Positions 1 through 6,646 of a stretch of 64,000 nt of DNA are shown piece after piece; the stretch's first letter is position 1; the number at the start of each line of letters is the position of its first letter. The stretch lies in NCBI RefSeq assembly GCF_000527175.1, contig NZ_AZUR01000001.1, positions 4,155,001-4,219,000 of the forward strand, read 5' to 3'. The notes beneath the pieces are model-generated. The model ran no database searches and was not told where the DNA came from. It saw only the letters and a list, made by a program, of their open reading frames with translations. This DNA comes from Pseudogulbenkiania sp. MAI-1 (GTDB taxonomy: Bacteria > Pseudomonadota > Gammaproteobacteria > Burkholderiales > Chromobacteriaceae). Both the position numbers and the translations under genes were made by a program.

Positions 1-50
1 CTGGCACGCAAGATCAAAGAAATATCAGGTATTTCCTGTCTTGCAGTGCA

Positions 51-106
51 AGTGTTCGGCTTCGCCGAGCACTCACACCTATCGGTTATTCTGTCTGTTA
101 AAGAGC
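51..106 (-). promoter_or_regulatory. rrn leader: boxA antiterminator and following hairpin
   Basis: On the minus strand GCTCTTTAACA (96-106) matches the NusB/NusE-binding boxA found in rRNA leaders. A hairpin follows at 51-73 (AGTGCTCGGC, loop GAA, GCCGAACACT with one G-U pair), in a position like a nut-type stem-loop. Supports the rrn promoter call just upstream. Confidence 0.75.
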
Positions 107-152
107 GGTGCTGACTGCTTCGTTTCCGTCGCTGCGTCAGCTGAGGAGGCGA

Positions 153-181
153 ACTATACGCCCCGTCCCCACCCTCGTCAA
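153..181 (-). promoter_or_regulatory. rRNA operon promoter (P1-like), transcribing left off the window
   Basis: Read on the minus strand there is a -35 TTGACG (176-181), a 17-bp spacer and a -10 TATAGT (153-158), close to the sigma-70 consensus. Upstream (182-260) is A/T-rich with A-tracts, as expected of an UP element, and a boxA antitermination sequence lies about 50 bp downstream. Together these are the hallmarks of a ribosomal RNA promoter; the 16S gene itself would lie beyond the left edge. Seen: the hexamers and boxA. Inferred: identity as rrn. Confidence 0.85.
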
Positions 182-341
182 CGCTTTTTTGCGGGAAATT
201 TGCAGAAAATTGATCACAATACAAAAAATCACCCGTAACACCATGAATACAAACAATTTACCCGAATGAAGTTTTTTGCAGATTCCTCGCCTACCGGCCC
301 AATGCCGCCTTTTGGCCGCCACTCACACGCCCGGAAAAAGC

Positions 342-369
342 AAAAAGCCGGCGAAAACACCGGCTTTTT
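342..369 (-). terminator. Rho-independent terminator of hslVU
   Basis: Stem AAAAAGCCGG (342-351) pairs with CCGGCTTTTT (360-369) around an 8-nt loop; on the minus strand it ends in a run of T. It lies 45 bp past the hslU stop and separates it from the rrn promoter. Confidence 0.85.
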
Positions 370-414
370 CTGAAAATACCGCTTCCACGCAATCGGAAAC
401 GCTATGGCACCCCG

Positions 415-1758
415 TTACAGCACGTAGCGCGCCAGGTCTTCACGCTGCGATAGCATGTCGAGCTTGCTGTCGACGTAGGCGGCGTCGACTTCGAAGCGGC
501 CGGCGCGGGCATCGAAGGAGATTTCTTCCAGCAGTTTCTCGATCACGGTGTAAAGACGGCGCGCACCGATGTTCTCGGTCTTTTCGTTCACGTGCCAGGC
601 AATTTTGGCCAGGCGATGGATGCCGCTGTCGGCGAACACCAGCTCGACGCCTTCGGTCGCGAGCAGTGCTTCGTACTGGCGCGTGAGGCAGGCGTCGGTG
701 TTGGTGAGGATCTGGCGGAAGTCGTCGACGGTCAGCGAAGTCAGTTCTACGCGGATCGGGAAGCGGCCCTGCAGTTCCGGGATCAGGTCGGATGGCTTGG
801 CCAGGTGGAAGGCCCCGGAGGCGATGAACAGGATGTGGTCGGTCTTGACCATGCCGTACTTGGTGGTGACGGTGGTGCCTTCGACCAGCGGCAGCAGATC
901 ACGCTGCACGCCGGCTCGTGAGACGTCGGCGCCGCTGCCTTCGCTACGGCTGGCGACCTTGTCGATCTCGTCGATGAACACGATGCCATTCTGCTCGACG
1001 CTTTGCAGCGCTTCCTGCTTGATCTCGTCCTCGTTGACCAGCTTGGCGGCTTCTTCCTCGATGACCAGCTTGAGCGCCTCGGCCACTTTCAGCTTGCGTG
1101 CCTTCTGCTTGCCGGCTCCCAGCCCCTGGAACATGTTCTGCAGCTGGCTGGAAAAATCTTCCATGCCCGGAGGGGCGAGGATTTCCATCTTGGCCTGCGG
1201 CGCAGCGACGTTGATCTCGATTTCCTTGTCGTCGAGCTTGCCTTCACGCAGCATCTTGCGGAATTTGAGGCGGGTGGCGCTGTCTTCGGGCTTGCTGGCG
1301 AGCGCTTCTTCCTCGCCGGCGAAGAAGCCGGCCGGCTGGCGCGCCGGCGGCAGCAGCACGTCGAGAATGCGGTCTTCGGCAGCGTCTTCGGCGCGGTGGC
1401 GCAGCCGCTTGATGGCGGCGTCGCGGGTATCCTTGATGGCGATCTCGGTGAGGTCACGGATGATGGTGTCAACGTCGCGACCGACGTAGCCGACCTCGGT
1501 GAACTTGGTGGCTTCGACCTTGATGAACGGGGCGTTGGCGAGCCGTGCCAGGCGCCGGGCGATTTCGGTCTTGCCGACGCCGGTCGGGCCGATCATCAGG
1601 ATGTTCTTGGGGGTGATCTCGCTCTTGAGCGGCTCTGCCACCTGCTGGCGGCGCCAACGGTTGCGCAAGGCGATGGCCACGGCGCGCTTGGCGGCGTCCT
1701 GGCCGATGATGTGCTTGTTCAGCTCGTGAACGATTTCCGGCGGAGTCATTTGAGTCAT
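415..1758 (-). CDS. hslU: HslU, ATPase subunit of the HslVU protease
   Basis: AAA+ unfoldase that feeds substrates into the HslV peptidase in the cytoplasm. The 447-residue protein carries the family N-terminus (MTQMTPPEIV then HIIGQD), Walker A GPTGVGKT at about residues 57-64, Walker B FIDEIDK and the C-terminal LARYVL tail that activates HslV. The start at 1758 is chosen because MTQMTPPEIV aligns with known HslU starts and GGGAA lies 8 nt upstream; a longer reading from 1800 adds 14 unconserved residues. It follows hslV on the same strand, but with an unusual 230-bp gap that contains a decayed palindromic element. A terminator follows. Confidence 0.97.
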   Translation of the reverse strand: MTQMTPPEIVHELNKHIIGQDAAKRAVAIALRNRWRRQQVAEPLKSEITPKNILMIGPTGVGKTEIARRLARLANAPFIKVEATKFTEVGYVGRDVDTIIRDLTEIAIKDTRDAAIKRLRHRAEDAAEDRILDVLLPPARQPAGFFAGEEEALASKPEDSATRLKFRKMLREGKLDDKEIEINVAAPQAKMEILAPPGMEDFSSQLQNMFQGLGAGKQKARKLKVAEALKLVIEEEAAKLVNEDEIKQEALQSVEQNGIVFIDEIDKVASRSEGSGADVSRAGVQRDLLPLVEGTTVTTKYGMVKTDHILFIASGAFHLAKPSDLIPELQGRFPIRVELTSLTVDDFRQILTNTDACLTRQYEALLATEGVELVFADSGIHRLAKIAWHVNEKTENIGARRLYTVIEKLLEEISFDARAGRFEVDAAYVDSKLDMLSQREDLARYVL

Positions 1759-1864
1759 GGCATGTTCCCGGCAAGGTTGGCCGAAGGCGTCGGCCTTCAT
1801 ATGCAGAAGAGCGACGGCGGCCGGATGTTACGGTGGCCCCGACACCGTCGGGGCATGTTCTTGG

Positions 1865-1988
1865 CAACGCGTCCCGATCTGCCGCGTGCGTCCTTGCCGC
1901 CTGGGGGAATGCCCCGCAGCAGCCGGCATCTCCCCGCGCGCATCAGGTCGTCGCGTGCGGCGCGCGCAGCAGGATCTCGAACAGGTTC
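1865..1988. repeat. Decayed copy of the GAACCTGTTC palindromic element in the hslV-hslU gap
   Basis: Read on the minus strand from the hslV stop, the first 30 bases match the terminal arm of the element at 17705-17845 at 25 positions (both begin GAACCTGTTC). Around 1877-1897 the opposite arm is recognisable (AAGGACGCACGCGGCAGATCG against AGGGACGCTCGCGACAGATCG, 18 of 21). The outermost bases of that far end are eroded and the copy is about 17 bp shorter than the intact ones. The junction is the hslV TAA stop followed at once by GAACC, the same arrangement as in the intact copies. Left boundary approximate. Confidence 0.65.
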
Positions 1989-2525
1989 TTAATCCAGTGT
2001 CTCGATCAGGTGGTTGTGGTTGGTGTAGATGCAGATGTCGCCGGCGATTTCCAGCGACTTCTTGACCACCACGGCTGGATCGAGTTCGGTGTTTTCGAAC
2101 AGCGCGCGCGCCGCCGACTGGGCGTAGGCGCCGCCGGAGCCGATGGCGGCGATGCCCTGCTCCGGTTCCAGCACGTCGCCGTTGCCGGTGATGATCAGCG
2201 TGCTTTCCTTGTCGGCGACGATCAGCATCGCTTCCAGTCGGCGCAGCATGCGGTCGGTACGCCAGTCCTTGGCGAGTTCCACCGCCGAGCGCACCAGGTG
2301 GCCCTGGTGCTTTTCCAGCTTGGCTTCGAAACGCTCGAAGAGGGTGAAGGCATCGGCGGTGCCGCCGGCAAAGCCGGCCAGCACCTTGTCGTGATAGAGG
2401 CGGCGAACTTTGCGCGCGGTGGCCTTGATCACGATATTACCGAGGGTGACCTGTCCGTCACCGCCCAGCGCCACGCGCTGTCCGCGGCGGACGGAGACGA
2501 TGGTGGTTCCGTCAAACTGCTGCAT
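1989..2525 (-). CDS. hslV: HslV, peptidase subunit of the HslVU protease
   Basis: Threonine peptidase of the bacterial proteasome-like complex. The 178-residue protein starts MQQFDG followed by TTIVSVRR; cleavage before the first threonine (Thr7) would expose the catalytic nucleophile, so the six residues are a propeptide. GDGQ and AGFAGGTADAFTLFE motifs and the full family length are present. It is upstream of hslU on the same strand and downstream of a terminator that ends the ydcH-like gene. The TAA stop (1989-1991) is the junction with a decayed palindromic element. Confidence 0.97.
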   Translation of the reverse strand: MQQFDGTTIVSVRRGQRVALGGDGQVTLGNIVIKATARKVRRLYHDKVLAGFAGGTADAFTLFERFEAKLEKHQGHLVRSAVELAKDWRTDRMLRRLEAMLIVADKESTLIITGNGDVLEPEQGIAAIGSGGAYAQSAARALFENTELDPAVVVKKSLEIAGDICIYTNHNHLIETLD

Positions 2526-2540
2526 GTTCTTGTTCCATGA

Positions 2541-2571
2541 AAAAGCTGCCAGCGAGCTGCCAGCAGCTTTT
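2541..2571 (-). terminator. Terminator between the ydcH-like gene and hslV
   Basis: AAAAGCTGC (2541-2549) pairs with GCAGCTTTT (2563-2571) around a 13-nt loop; on the minus strand the stem runs into a T-tract. It lies 35 bp past the ydcH-like stop and just before the hslV start, so hslVU probably has its own promoter or depends on read-through. Confidence 0.65.
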
Positions 2572-2605
2572 CAGGATATGTAGGCAAGTGGGTGGATTAC
2601 AAGGC

Positions 2606-2851
2606 TCAGGACACGCCGCCACGGATCAGGCTGTAGAGCTGGTCCTTTAGCGCCAACCGGGTTTTCTTCAGCCGTTCCAGTTCCTCGTCGCTGGCGGCTT
2701 CCAGCTGGTTTTCGATACGCACCACGGCCTTGTCGACCTGTTCGTAGTCGCCGAACAGGCGGGTGAAGCGGGCGCCATCCTGCCTGAGTTCGTGGATCTT
2801 GTCCTTGAAACCGGGGAATTCGCCAGCGAGGGGGTGATGGTCGATGTGCAT
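2606..2851 (-). CDS. YdcH/DUF465 family small protein
   Basis: An 81-residue, highly charged, predicted all-helical protein (MHIDHHPLAGEFPGFKDKIHELR, then a heptad-rich segment ending LKDQLYSLIRGG) that matches the DUF465/YdcH pattern: short helical hairpin proteins of unknown function common in proteobacteria. The ATG at 2851 is chosen because GCAGGAG lies 6 nt upstream; the longer in-frame reading would need a TTG start overlapping this ribosome binding site. Divergent from tonB. Confidence 0.8.
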   Translation of the reverse strand: MHIDHHPLAGEFPGFKDKIHELRQDGARFTRLFGDYEQVDKAVVRIENQLEAASDEELERLKKTRLALKDQLYSLIRGGVS

Positions 2852-2954
2852 GGCACGCTCCTGCAAGTGATGGATAACAAAGGGAATAGGACCATGCTAC
2901 GCCCGGCGCTGCACGGCTCCGTTGACCTGCATCAAATGCCCAGGATCACTTTAT

Positions 2955-2981
2955 GAATGATAACAGTTTGCGTTATCATTC
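2955..2981. promoter_or_regulatory. Fur-type operator in front of tonB
   Basis: A perfect 10-bp inverted repeat GAATGATAAC / GTTATCATTC separated by 7 bp. The inner 19 bp, GATAACAGTTTGCGTTATC, line up with the classical 19-bp Fur box with the outer hexamers nearly intact (12 of 19). Position directly before tonB-exbB-exbD fits iron repression. Unusually, it ends 4 bp before the tonB start codon. Confidence 0.75.
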
Positions 2982-2985
2982 TTGA

Positions 2986-3699
2986 ATGAACACGCGAACC
3001 GAACGTTTTGCCGCCTTGAGCGGCGTCACGCTGCTGCACGTCGCCGCGCTGGCGGGACTTACCCTGCTGGCGGGTCGGAGCGTGCCGATCACGCCGCCGC
3101 AGCTGCGCATGGAACTGGTGTCCCTGGCGGCTCCGACGCCGGCGACCCCGGCACCGGCACCACCGGCACCGGCACCGGCGGTGCAGCCTAAGCCGCGCCC
3201 CGAGCCGAAGCCCAAGCTCGAACGCCCTACCCCGCGCCGCGCCGTTGTTAAGGCGCCGCCGCTGTTGAGTACCAAGACGCCCCGCCCAAATCCGGCTGCG
3301 ACGACCACCACACCCTCCCCCGCCCCGGCACAGGAGGAGCGGCGTAGCGAGGCTGCCCCGGCGGCCAGCAGCGCAGCCCCCGCGAAAACAGCCGAGCCGG
3401 CCGAACCGCCGGTCACCCCTCCGCTCTACCGCGGCGGCTATCTCGATAACCCCAAGCCACGCTATCCCGCGTTGTCGATGGAACTGAACGAGACCGGCAC
3501 GGTGCGCGTGCGCGTGCAAGTCAGCGCCGAGGGCCGTCCGCTGGATGTCAGTCTGGCGCAGAGCAGCGGTTACCTGCGGCTGGACCGCGCGGCGCTGGAG
3601 GCCGTGCGCAAATGGCGCTTCATCCCGGCCCGGCGCGGGCAGGAAGCGATTCCCTTCACCTTCATCGTACCCGTCGATTTTTCTCTCAAAAGCCACTGA
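2986..3699 (+). CDS. tonB: TonB energy-transducing protein
   Basis: Couples the inner-membrane proton gradient to outer-membrane TonB-dependent receptors for siderophores, haem and similar ligands. The 237-residue protein has an N-terminal membrane anchor (about residues 10-30), a long Pro/Ala/Lys-rich periplasmic spacer with Ala-Pro repeats (about 48-145), and a C-terminal TonB domain (about 155-237) with YPALSMELNETGTVRV and a closing VRKWRFIPA segment. It heads tonB-exbB-exbD; exbB starts 3 bp after its stop. There is no good ribosome binding site because the Fur-like palindrome fills that position. ATG at 2986 is the only start that keeps the whole anchor. Confidence 0.92.
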   Translation: MNTRTERFAALSGVTLLHVAALAGLTLLAGRSVPITPPQLRMELVSLAAPTPATPAPAPPAPAPAVQPKPRPEPKPKLERPTPRRAVVKAPPLLSTKTPRPNPAATTTTPSPAPAQEERRSEAAPAASSAAPAKTAEPAEPPVTPPLYRGGYLDNPKPRYPALSMELNETGTVRVRVQVSAEGRPLDVSLAQSSGYLRLDRAALEAVRKWRFIPARRGQEAIPFTFIVPVDFSLKSH

Positions 3700-3702
3700 A
3701 CC

Positions 3703-4380
3703 ATGAATCTGCTGACCGTATTCCACCAAGGGGACGCCGTACTCGTGACGGTGTTCATGCTGCTCATCGCCATGTCGATCCTGACTTGGTACGTCATCGT
3801 GGTGCGCGCCGTGCAGGGCTGGCGCGCACGCCGCGACAACCGCCTGGCCGAAACCGCCCTGTGGAACGCCGCGAACTGGCCGGCGGCAGAAGCGGCGCTG
3901 GCCGACTCGACCTCGGCCTACGCCAACCTGGCGCGCGACGGGTTGTCGGCGCTGCGTCATTTCCACGCCAACGCCCAGCGCTCGCTGGGGCAGGCCTGCG
4001 ATCTGAACGAATTCCTCACCCGCGCCATCCGCAAGCGGCTGGCGCAGGAAACCGGCCGCCACGAGTCGGGCATGACGCTGCTCGCCTCGGTCGGCTCGAC
4101 CGCGCCGTTCATCGGCCTGTTCGGCACGGTATGGGGCATCTATCACGCGCTGGTGAACATCGGCGTGCAGGGACAGGTGTCGATCGCCACCGTGGCGGGA
4201 CCAATCGGCGAGGCGCTGGTGGCCACCGCCGCCGGCCTGGCGGCGGCGATCCCGGCGGTGCTGGCCTACAACACCTTCATGCGCCTGCAGCGGGTGATGG
4301 CGCAGCAGATGGACCACTTCGCGCACGACCTGCACGCGCAACTGTTGACCCAGGCGGGAGAGATCGATGGCGTTCGGTAG
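3703..4380 (+). CDS. exbB: ExbB, MotA/TolQ/ExbB proton channel family
   Basis: Inner-membrane subunit of the TonB-ExbB-ExbD energy transducer. The 225-residue protein has one N-terminal membrane span (about 10-32) and two more around 120-150 and 165-190, with the family signature GSTAPFIGLFGTVWGI and the later PIGEALVATAAGL stretch. It could also be called TolQ-like, but the adjacent tonB and exbD and the upstream Fur-like site favour ExbB. Its last codons overlap the exbD start by 14 nt, implying translational coupling. Confidence 0.93.
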   Translation: MNLLTVFHQGDAVLVTVFMLLIAMSILTWYVIVVRAVQGWRARRDNRLAETALWNAANWPAAEAALADSTSAYANLARDGLSALRHFHANAQRSLGQACDLNEFLTRAIRKRLAQETGRHESGMTLLASVGSTAPFIGLFGTVWGIYHALVNIGVQGQVSIATVAGPIGEALVATAAGLAAAIPAVLAYNTFMRLQRVMAQQMDHFAHDLHAQLLTQAGEIDGVR

Positions 4381-4777
4381 TTTCGACAAGGGCGAGCACG
4401 CCCCGATGGCGGAGATCAACACCACCCCGCTGGTCGACGTGATGCTGGTGCTGTTGGTGGTGTTCATCATCACCGCGCCGCTGTTGACCAACGCGGTCAA
4501 GGTCGACCTGCCGCAGGCGGCGGCAGCCAACTTCCAGGACAAGCCGGAGGCCATCCGGCTGACGGTCAAGCCGGACGGCAGCTACTTCTGGAACGATGCC
4601 CCGGTGGCCCGCGACGCGCTGGCGGCACGTTTCGCCGCCGCCGCCCAGGCCAACCCGCAGGTCGAACTGCATCTGCGCGCCGACAAGAGCGCGCGCTACG
4701 AATACGTCGCCGAGGCGCTGGCCAGCGCCCAGCAGAGCGGCGTGAGCCGCATCGGCTTCGTCACCGAAGCGCCCTGA
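4367..4777 (+). CDS. exbD: ExbD biopolymer transport protein
   Basis: Third member of the TonB motor: a 136-residue protein with a cytoplasmic N-terminus, a single membrane span containing PLVDVMLVLLVVFIITAPL (Asp in the span is the proton-responsive residue of the family) and a periplasmic C-terminal domain. Starts inside the end of exbB. The operon ends here; the next 746 bp hold no gene. Confidence 0.93.
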   Translation: MAFGSFDKGEHAPMAEINTTPLVDVMLVLLVVFIITAPLLTNAVKVDLPQAAAANFQDKPEAIRLTVKPDGSYFWNDAPVARDALAARFAAAAQANPQVELHLRADKSARYEYVAEALASAQQSGVSRIGFVTEAP

Positions 4778-5523
4778 TCCCCCCATGGCACGGCCCCGGA
4801 CCTCCCCGGCAAAGGGAGGCCGTGGGCTGCCCGGCGCAAGCTTGGGCCAACCCCGTGCCAGCCGCAGTCGGCCCCCCTCCTCCCGCCATCACAGTCTCTC
4901 GAAAAAGCAGCAACAACACCGGCCTATCCGGTGCTGACCGACTGGCCTCGCTGTCGCGAGCGCATCGCCGCCAGGCAGGGCCAATCCTACCCCCTCGCCA
5001 CGAGGGAACATTCTGGCACCACCAGCCCAGCGGCACTCCCGATGATTCGGAGCAACCGGGCTCTCCCACCTCGCCCACGGCAACGCAACGCAACGCAACG
5101 CAACGCAACGCAACGCAAGATCGTAGGCCGATGCCACACATCTGGGACAATCTCAATATTTACGTAAATAAATAACGTATTTCATTATTTAAATTACAAA
5201 TCAGCGAGCAATCGACAGTAATCTGTCTCCGGCTCAGGAAAGGAAGCCCTGAAATTCTGCATGACAAACCCCCTTCCCTAGCCGGTCACGCCGGCTCTGC
5301 TCGGTTGCCGACCACGTTCCCTGGAGATGTCGTGGACGTGCCAAACCCTGGGATGAAAGCCCTGATGGAATGCAGGTTGCTTAACACGAATAATTTAAAA
5401 CCGCTTGCCACGGTTTTACACAACAACCCTCATACCACCGTGGCCATGGCGGCCTGCCTCAGGGCGACAAGCCGACCCTCAGGCAAGCACTGACGACACA
5501 GAGACAGATAACCCGGAGCACCC
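4778..5523. other. Gene-free stretch with tandem repeat and AT-rich segment
   Basis: No reading frame here has a plausible start, codon bias or recognisable product. It contains a weak inverted repeat just after exbD (CCTCCC/GGGAGG near 4803-4821), the CAACG tandem repeat at 5081-5118, and an AT-rich segment at about 5150-5205 that could hold a promoter. The right part is presumably the leader of the decayed chemoreceptor gene. Confidence 0.6.
5081..5118. repeat. Tandem pentanucleotide repeat (CAACG)7
   Basis: Seven perfect head-to-tail copies of CAACG (5081-5115) followed by CAA. Simple repeats of this length are prone to slipped-strand change in copy number. It is not inside a credible coding sequence, so any effect would be on transcription of flanking genes. 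Confidence 0.9.
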
Positions 5524-6563
5524 ATGCGCCTACGCACACAATTTATGATCCTTTGTAGTGGCCAGTTTCATTGGCACCCTCCTCATCTCCGGGCTGGCGC
5601 TGCACGCGCTACGCAGCGAGCTCTACGCCCAGAAGAACGAGCAGATCATGGTGGCCTTGCGCATGGCGGAGGGCGTGATGAAGCGTTACGGCGCGCTGGA
5701 GCAGGAGGGCAAGCTAAGCCGCGCCGACGCCGAGCAGCAGGCCGCCGCCGCCCTGAACATGTTGCGCGTGGACGACCTCTACTTCTTCGCCCGCTATGCC
5801 GGCAACGTGCTGAAGGTCCACCCCAAGAAAGAGCGGGTCGGCAAGGTGGACCTGGGCAGCAAGTTGCCCGACGGCCGCACCACGGTGGCGGCCTACGAAG
5901 AGGCACTGGCCGGACACAAGTACTGGATCGCCACCATCATGACGCCCCTCGGCAACAGCCAGGAGCCGGTACCGAAGATGAATGGCGTGATGCGCTACGA
6001 ACGCTGGGGCTGGGTGATCGGCACCGGCATCTTCATCGACGACGTGGATGCTATCTTCTGGCGCGAGGCATCGATCCTGCTGGGCGTCAGCGCCGTGGTG
6101 ATGATCGGCGTCTGTCTGCTGTCGTTGGCCATGTCGCGCCGCATCATCGGCACGCTGGGCGGAGAGCCCGCCAATGCCGCTGAGATCACGGAGGCCATCG
6201 CGGCCGGCGACCTGAGCCGCGAGATCGTCACCCGCGGTCAGGAGCACAGCCTGCTGATGGCAATGCGCCGCATGCAGTCCGGTCTGCGCGGCATGATCGA
6301 GCAGATCAACTAGTCGTCATTGGCCATGACGCAGACGGCCCGGGAACTGGCTTCCGAGATGCACAAGCTGGACCAGGTCTCGAACGCGGCCAGCGAACCC
6401 TCCACCTCGCCAGGCCGGCACCAACATCGCCGGCAGCGTGGAACAGGTGGCGGGGGTGGTTACCGAGACTCGCAGTGCCGTGAGCCTGACGACACGGGCG
6501 GTACGCGACATCGACGACATGGCCAAGAGCCTGCACGACGCGGTATCCCGCTTCCGGCTGTAA
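5524..6563 (+). pseudogene. Decayed methyl-accepting chemotaxis protein
   Basis: Remains of a chemoreceptor. It starts MRLRTQFMIL at 5524; removing one T from the CTTTG at about 5550-5554 restores the frame into VVASFIGTLLISG, a membrane span, followed by a periplasmic Cache-type sensor (LRVDDLYFFARYAGNVLKVHP, ending near YERWGWVIGTGIFIDDV), a second span and a HAMP-like region. A TAG at 6311-6313 follows EQIN and probably replaces a CAG, since the same frame continues SSLAMTQTARELASEMHKL. Then most of the cytoplasmic signalling domain is missing; only the extreme C-terminus survives in another frame (about 6415-6563, GTNIAGSVEQVAG to AVSRFRL). One frameshift, one nonsense change and a large deletion make function very unlikely. 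Confidence 0.88.
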
Positions 6564-6577
6564 GGGCCCGGCCACAA

Positions 6578-6604
6578 CCGCCAGCCGGGTGGCTGGCGGT
6601 TTTC
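6578..6604 (+). terminator. Terminator after the chemoreceptor remnant
   Basis: CCGCCAGCC (6578-6586) pairs with GGCTGGCGG (6591-6599) around GGGT, followed by TTTTCC. A classic intrinsic terminator 15 bp past the remnant's stop; it also faces the end of the kinase gene on the other strand. Confidence 0.85.
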
Positions 6605-6646
6605 CTTATCTCGGCGCACTAGACCGACGCTGCCAGTGCTGCCGGC

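Noticed and set aside
1945..1991. Coding remnant reading IKNLFEILLRAPHATT after hslV on the minus strand
   Set aside because: The stretch coincides with the terminal arm of the palindromic element; no longer reading frame or start supports a gene.
2932..4569. Long minus-strand open frame opposite tonB-exbB-exbD
   Set aside because: Arg/Gly/His-rich shadow of three well-recognised genes; no start signals or motifs.
5081..5118. CRISPR array
   Set aside because: Five-base head-to-tail units without spacers.
4822..5175. Open frames through the CAACG repeat as a phase-variable gene
   Set aside because: Encoded products are low-complexity, differ in every frame and lack ribosome binding sites; the repeat is better seen as intergenic.
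5524..6183. Intact gene starting MRLRTQFMIL
   Set aside because: After ten codons this frame turns into Arg/His/Gly-rich sequence; the chemoreceptor sense continues in the next frame, so it is a frameshift.
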